A DNA stretch of 64,000 nucleotides from Oceanobacillus arenosus (GTDB taxonomy: Bacteria > Bacillota > Bacilli > Bacillales > Amphibacillaceae): contig NZ_PIOC01000003.1 in NCBI RefSeq assembly GCF_003369575.1, positions 1-64,000 on the forward strand, read 5' to 3'. Shown here piece by piece: positions 60,404 through 64,000 of this stretch. The position numbers and the translations under genes were made by a program. How positions within the stretch are numbered: position 1 is the stretch's first letter; every line of letters starts with the position of its first letter. Below the pieces are notes generated by a model. That model was not told where the DNA came from. It saw only the letters and a program-made list of their open reading frames with translations, and searched no databases.

Positions 60404-61258
60404 ATGAATCTAATCGATAAAAAGGTAACACACAAGCGCTTTGGTAACGGAAGAGTAGTAAAATATAATGACTCTTTCATAGAAATACATTTCGCAACGG
60501 AAAATAAAAAGTTTGTTTTCCCCGATGCATTCGGAGAACACCTAAAGCTGCATGATAAAAGTGCTGCCAATTCACTCGACGAAGTTATACAAAAAATGGA
60601 ATTAGTACGCAAGAAGGAAGAACAGAAAAAAGAAGAAGAAATAACCCTACAACGTAAAGAACAGCAACGTCACTTGGAATATGAAAAACTAATGAAAAAT
60701 CATAAACTTCATCCCAAATCACAAATAGTAGTTTGGTGTGACGAAGAAGAACAGAACAGTTTTTTTACAGAGTGGAAGGTTTTTACAGGCGCAATAAAAA
60801 GTGGTAATAACAAAGGAAAACCAAAAATTCCTAGCCGCGTGCACCAAAATAGTGCTTGCCTTTTAACCGCAAGAGATTCCAGCATGCCTGAAAAAGACAG
60901 ACGTATCTTAGGTGTTTATATGGTGAATGAAGATTTTATCGGTAAATTTTGTGAAGATGGATACATTCCTGCTCATTCAGAATACAGACTAAAACTTACT
61001 GAACAAGAATCTGATAGGTTTCCTTTTTGGAAATATTATGTTAATGAAAAAACTCCTCATCAAATGACTTGGAATACTGGTAAACACCGTTATTTTGATA
61101 ATGCGTGGATGGCTCAAATTTTGCTTGATATTGTTTCTTTGAAAAGTGACACACAGGAACAAGAACTGGCACAGAAATTTTTTGAACATTTTTGTAAAAT
61201 GAATCAAATCCAGGAAGAAGCGTTAGCAAAGCCTAATGGCGCATTAATGCGTATTTAG
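60404..61258 (+). CDS. unknown protein with SH3/tudor-like N-terminal segment
   Basis: The 284-residue protein begins VTHKRFGNGRVVKYNDSFIEIHFATENKKFVFPDAF, a small beta barrel pattern like the tudor/CarD-like domains at the end of UvrD/PcrA. A coiled charged region follows (residues about 65-100, KKEEQKKEEEITLQRKEQQ) and then a C-terminal domain of about 150 residues with several aromatics (FPFWKYYVNEKTPHQMTWN). I do not recognise the C-terminal family. GGGAGG lies ten bases upstream. The gene follows a promoter, an attenuator-like hairpin and a folded leader. Confidence 0.65.
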   Translation: MNLIDKKVTHKRFGNGRVVKYNDSFIEIHFATENKKFVFPDAFGEHLKLHDKSAANSLDEVIQKMELVRKKEEQKKEEEITLQRKEQQRHLEYEKLMKNHKLHPKSQIVVWCDEEEQNSFFTEWKVFTGAIKSGNNKGKPKIPSRVHQNSACLLTARDSSMPEKDRRILGVYMVNEDFIGKFCEDGYIPAHSEYRLKLTEQESDRFPFWKYYVNEKTPHQMTWNTGKHRYFDNAWMAQILLDIVSLKSDTQEQELAQKFFEHFCKMNQIQEEALAKPNGALMRI

Positions 61259-61270
61259 TCCTCATGGTAC

Positions 61271-61285
61271 GTGGGGACAGGCACC
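61271..61285 (+). repeat. REP-like short repeat
   Basis: GTGGGGACAGGCACC follows the stop of the preceding plus-strand gene by 13 bases. Orientation relative to this gene is opposite to that at most other copies. Confidence 0.5.
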
Positions 61286-61660
61286 TTGGTCCACCAATAA
61301 CGTAATCAATAGTGCTTTAAAAAAAACAAATAGATACTAAAATTTGTGTAGAGCTTGTTATATCAATAAACAGCTAGCATATTCGATCCCTACTATCCCC
61401 TTCAATATCGGGTCGATGTGACTGATATATAGCTTTATTTTCTTCTAATATTTGAGGCAATTATCAGGTGTTGTTTCAAGTGGTTGACCTGTCCACTACC
61501 CTATAATGCGGGAATTACTTAGCACTATGCTAGCACTGACTTTATTCAAGGGTGTGCGAAACGGACTAAAGTATAATAAAAATGACAGCGTGCTATTACA
61601 CCCTTTCTATGCAATTACATGCTGCATTAAGAGCGGCTAACCTTTCATAGTTTACTTAGC

Positions 61661-61714
61661 AAAAAGTAACCTATCCTAAACTTTGACAGAGTGGAGGAAG
61701 GTTACTTTTTTCAT
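61661..61714 (+). terminator. terminator-like repeated hairpin, copy B
   Basis: AAAAAGTAACC and GGTTACTTTTTT form the stem, and CTATCCTAAAC recurs in the loop, as at 40258. Upstream, CAATTACATGCTG (about 61613) also matches position 40044, so the shared unit is longer. Confidence 0.55.
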
Positions 61715-61727
61715 GCTTGCTCCCCGC

Positions 61728-61786
61728 AAAATACCGTTATATTTGGAAATACGCCGATATTTTATGGAAACACGCTGATATTCGAC
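61728..61786. repeat. short tandem repeat of about 21 bp in the 61259-61938 gap
   Basis: Three degenerate units are seen: AAAATACCGTTATATTTGG, then AAATACGCCGATATTTTATG and AAACACGCTGATATTCGAC. Frames across it on both strands (61676-61882) are best explained by the repeat. No gene is supported in this 680-base gap. Confidence 0.45.
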
Positions 61787-61947
61787 AAACCCACATGCAT
61801 TCAACCGAGCTGTCTCATCGCTTATTTCCCATTTTTCCCTATTGCTCCGATATTTCAACTGAGACATTTTACTCCCCCTTAAAATACCTCTATAATTAAT
61901 GTAGGTACGATCGTTTAAAATGGACGAGCTAAAGAAAGGTGATCAGT

Positions 61948-62436
61948 TTGGCGGAATTCACGCATTTTAATGAACAGGCTAGAGCAAAAATGGTTGATAT
62001 TACAGATAAAAAGGAAAGCGCACGTAGAGCAGTTGCCCATTCCAGTGTGCGGATGAGCAAAAATGTTTATGAAAATATTACAAAGCATCAGAATAAGAAG
62101 GGAGACGTGCTTGCGGTTGCACAGGTTGCGGGGATTATGGGCGCGAAGCAAACGCCAGCAATCATCCCAATGTGCCATCCTATCCCTTTAGGCGGTGTCA
62201 ATTTATCTTTTGAATGGAAGATTATTGATGATGAGCATTATGAATTATTAATCGCTGCTGAAGTAAAGACCCTTGGCCATACAGGGGTGGAGATGGAGGC
62301 ACTTACCGCCGCATCGATTGCAGCATTAACTGTATATGATATGTGCAAGGCTGTCGACAAGGCTATGATTATTGGACCTACCTACTTGCAAGAAAAAAGC
62401 GGCGGCAAAAACGGAGATTATATTAGGGAAGATTAA
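61948..62436 (+). CDS. moaC: cyclic pyranopterin monophosphate synthase MoaC
   Basis: [16 protein letters not shown] at the start and [18 protein letters not shown], then [25 protein letters not shown] are diagnostic of MoaC, the second enzyme in molybdenum cofactor synthesis. The His, Lys and Asp residues of the active site are present. The TTG at 61948 is preferred because AAAGGTGA lies six bases upstream; a GTG at 61939 overlaps it. No other molybdenum genes are adjacent here. Confidence 0.9.
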   Translation: MAEFTHFNEQARAKMVDITDKKESARRAVAHSSVRMSKNVYENITKHQNKKGDVLAVAQVAGIMGAKQTPAIIPMCHPIPLGGVNLSFEWKIIDDEHYELLIAAEVKTLGHTGVEMEALTAASIAALTVYDMCKAVDKAMIIGPTYLQEKSGGKNGDYIRED

Positions 62437-62457
62437 TATGATGAATGTTCTTACATG

Positions 62458-62520
62458 AGGGTTCGGGGTTGCTCGATGTGGCAGCCGAGCCACTCGAACT
62501 GGCCCGGACTTCGCTCCAGG
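62458..62520. repeat. GC-rich inverted repeat region after moaC
   Basis: GCTCG pairs with CGAGC around ATGTGGCAGC, and GGCAGCCGAGCC is a further hairpin. The stretch is clearly richer in G+C than its surroundings. It has no gene. Confidence 0.35.
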
Positions 62521-62550
62521 ACATAGCTCTCCTATAATATGTACAGTAAA

Positions 62551-62591
62551 AAGACACCTCTAATCCCACAACTGAAATTAAAGATGCCTTT
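62551..62591 (-). terminator. terminator of the GH4 gene
   Basis: On the minus strand AAAGGCATCTTTAAT pairs with ATTAGAGGTGTCTTT with G-T wobbles, followed by TTTTT. It lies 30 bases past the stop of the glucosidase gene. Confidence 0.7.
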
Positions 62592-62621
62592 GAGCGCAAA
62601 ACCTATTATAGAGCTCCTTCT

Positions 62622-63959
62622 CTATTTCCCATTAATCATAGTTTTCTTAAAAAATTGCGGTAAATAATCCTTATGTGCATCCATCATTTCATCAACGATT
62701 TGTTTTGCAATCGTATCAGAAGGTGTGAGTGGATTAATTGTTAATGCAAGAATTGCTGTATTATAATCTCCTGTTACCGCGGCTTCAGCGGATACTCGCT
62801 CAAATGTTTTAATTTGCTGAATGAGTCCGCGAATAGGTACTGGCAATTCTCCAACTGTAATCGGTTTCGGTCCATCCTTTGTAATGACACAGCTTATTTC
62901 AACAGCTGATTCATCTGGAATGCCTTCGATTGCACCACGATTCATTGTATTTACTGGCTGGATATCACGTTTATCATTATAAATGGAAGTTATCAATCGT
63001 ACAGCAGCATCAGAGTAATAGGCGCCTCCACGCTCCTCCAATTGAGGTGGTTTAATAGCTAAATCCGGATTCTTATATAATTCAAATAGTTCCTTTTCAA
63101 GCTTTTGCACAACTTCAGCACGAGTTCCTTCAGCTTCAGCACTTTCCAAGGCTGCATCAACCATTTTCTGTGATTTGTAATAGTAGCTATGGTATGGGCA
63201 AGGTAATAGATTTAATGCCTGTAAAAACTCCGGCTCCCATCCTTGACCTTCAATATTTTTTACAAAACTGCTATTATGTGGATCTGTTAATTTTTCAATG
63301 ACTTCTTTTTTTACACTGACCCCATCAACGTAAACATCTAAACCATAAACCATGTGATTTAGACCGGCAAAGTCAATGCGTACACGAGAATGATCAACAT
63401 CTAATAATTTCGCTATCCCCATTTCCATTCCAATAGGAACATTGCAAAGTCCTACTACTTTTTTGATGTTTGAATAGCGCAGTACAGCCTCTGTTATCAT
63501 CCCCGCAGGATTAGTAAAATTAATTAGCCATGCATTTGGACATAATTCTTCCATTTCTCCGCAAATATCAAGGATAACTGGAATAGTACGCAACCCTTTG
63601 AATAATCCACCCGCCCCATTTGTTTCCTGGCCAAGGACACCATATTTTAGAGGAATTCTCTCATCCTTTGCCCGTGCATCAAGCAGACCCACTCGGAATT
63701 GGGTTGTGACAAAATCAGCATCTTTTAACGCTTCTCTCCGATCGAGTGTTAAATGGATCTTAATTGGCAATCCCGCTTTTGCAACCATTCGTTTTGCTAA
63801 ACTTCCGACAATCTCCAGTTTTTCTTTTCCTTCTTCTATATCAACTAACCATAATTCGGACAAAGGAAATTCATCGTATCGTTTAATAAACCCTTCAATG
63901 AGTTCCGGTGTGTAGCTGGATCCTCCGCCAATCGTTGCCACTTTTATATTTCTACTCAT
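62622..63959 (-). CDS. 6-phospho-beta-glucosidase, GH4 family
   Basis: This NAD- and metal-dependent glycosidase of about 445 residues has the Rossmann loop VATIGGGSSYTPELIEGF, the metal site NVPIGMEM with the Cys in GLCNVP, INFTNPAGM and LNHMVYGLDVY. The layout matches LicH/CelF/ChbF, which hydrolyse phosphorylated beta-glucosides delivered by a PTS. The ATG at 63959 follows AGGAGG. No PTS genes are visible because the window ends 40 bases upstream; a PTS operon outside the window is likely. Confidence 0.87.
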   Translation of the reverse strand: MSRNIKVATIGGGSSYTPELIEGFIKRYDEFPLSELWLVDIEEGKEKLEIVGSLAKRMVAKAGLPIKIHLTLDRREALKDADFVTTQFRVGLLDARAKDERIPLKYGVLGQETNGAGGLFKGLRTIPVILDICGEMEELCPNAWLINFTNPAGMITEAVLRYSNIKKVVGLCNVPIGMEMGIAKLLDVDHSRVRIDFAGLNHMVYGLDVYVDGVSVKKEVIEKLTDPHNSSFVKNIEGQGWEPEFLQALNLLPCPYHSYYYKSQKMVDAALESAEAEGTRAEVVQKLEKELFELYKNPDLAIKPPQLEERGGAYYSDAAVRLITSIYNDKRDIQPVNTMNRGAIEGIPDESAVEISCVITKDGPKPITVGELPVPIRGLIQQIKTFERVSAEAAVTGDYNTAILALTINPLTPSDTIAKQIVDEMMDAHKDYLPQFFKKTMINGK

Positions 63960-64000
63960 AATTAGTCCTCCTAGCAAGTTTTATTGATTAACTTAAATCC

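Noticed and set aside
61676-61899. Overlapping frames of about 60 residues on both strands
   Set aside because: They are explained by the tandem repeat and repeated hairpin; starts lack ribosome binding sites.

Overview
The window reads as chromosome from an AT-rich member of the Bacillaceae, of the Oceanobacillus / Virgibacillus / Gracilibacillus type. The evidence is strong GGAGG-like ribosome binding sites, many GTG and TTG starts, a classic S-box leader, an MtnE/MtnU pair, an AlaR/AlaT pair, a YflT-type stress protein, a YesL/LplABC-type transporter set, and dense short intergenic repeats. I saw no rRNA, tRNA or CRISPR array. The genus is an inference.

Layout. About 0.3-16 kb holds a GlsB-like membrane protein, a YlmA-like ATPase, a GlcD-like FAD oxidase, a DUF218 protein, a DUF3307 plus SatD-like pair behind a 52-bp palindrome, alaR-alaT, an MDR dehydrogenase with a Crp/Fnr regulator, two HAD phosphatases in the wider region, an acyltransferase plus zinc-ribbon membrane protein pair, a SEC-C protein and an MFS transporter broken by an in-frame stop. 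About 16.6-27 kb holds two Gfo/Idh/MocA dehydrogenases, a NERD protein between two 22-bp phased repeat arrays, a divergent SDR-SDR/TetR module, an IS3-family element and an ArAE-type exporter. About 27-40 kb holds a TPR-dynamin-like GTPase, a DUF4349 lipoprotein, an AbiGi-like protein and an oligosaccharide ABC transporter operon (permease, permease, binding protein, YesL, then an AraC-type membrane regulator).

About 40.7-49 kb is a sulfur/methionine block. A SAM riboswitch controls metN-metP-(FMN 2-hydroxyacid oxidase)-metQ, followed by a GldA-like dehydrogenase, mtnE and mtnU. The oxidase inside the SAM-controlled operon suggests uptake and oxidation of a 2-hydroxy analogue of methionine. 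About 49-58.4 kb is a complete autoinducer-2 system: lsrACDBF facing lsrR-lsrK, with a cupin gene where lsrG might be expected. The last part has a GntR regulator with a homopolymer frameshift, a YflT protein, an unknown protein behind a promoter, an attenuator and a structured leader, moaC, and a GH4 6-phospho-beta-glucosidase.

The most unusual material is non-coding: several families of dispersed repeats. One family sits at the 3' ends of genes and has become the C-terminus of the GTPase. Another is a 96-bp insertion flanked by a 7-bp duplication. There are also 22-bp phased arrays around the NERD gene, and a folded leader near 60.1-60.4 kb.
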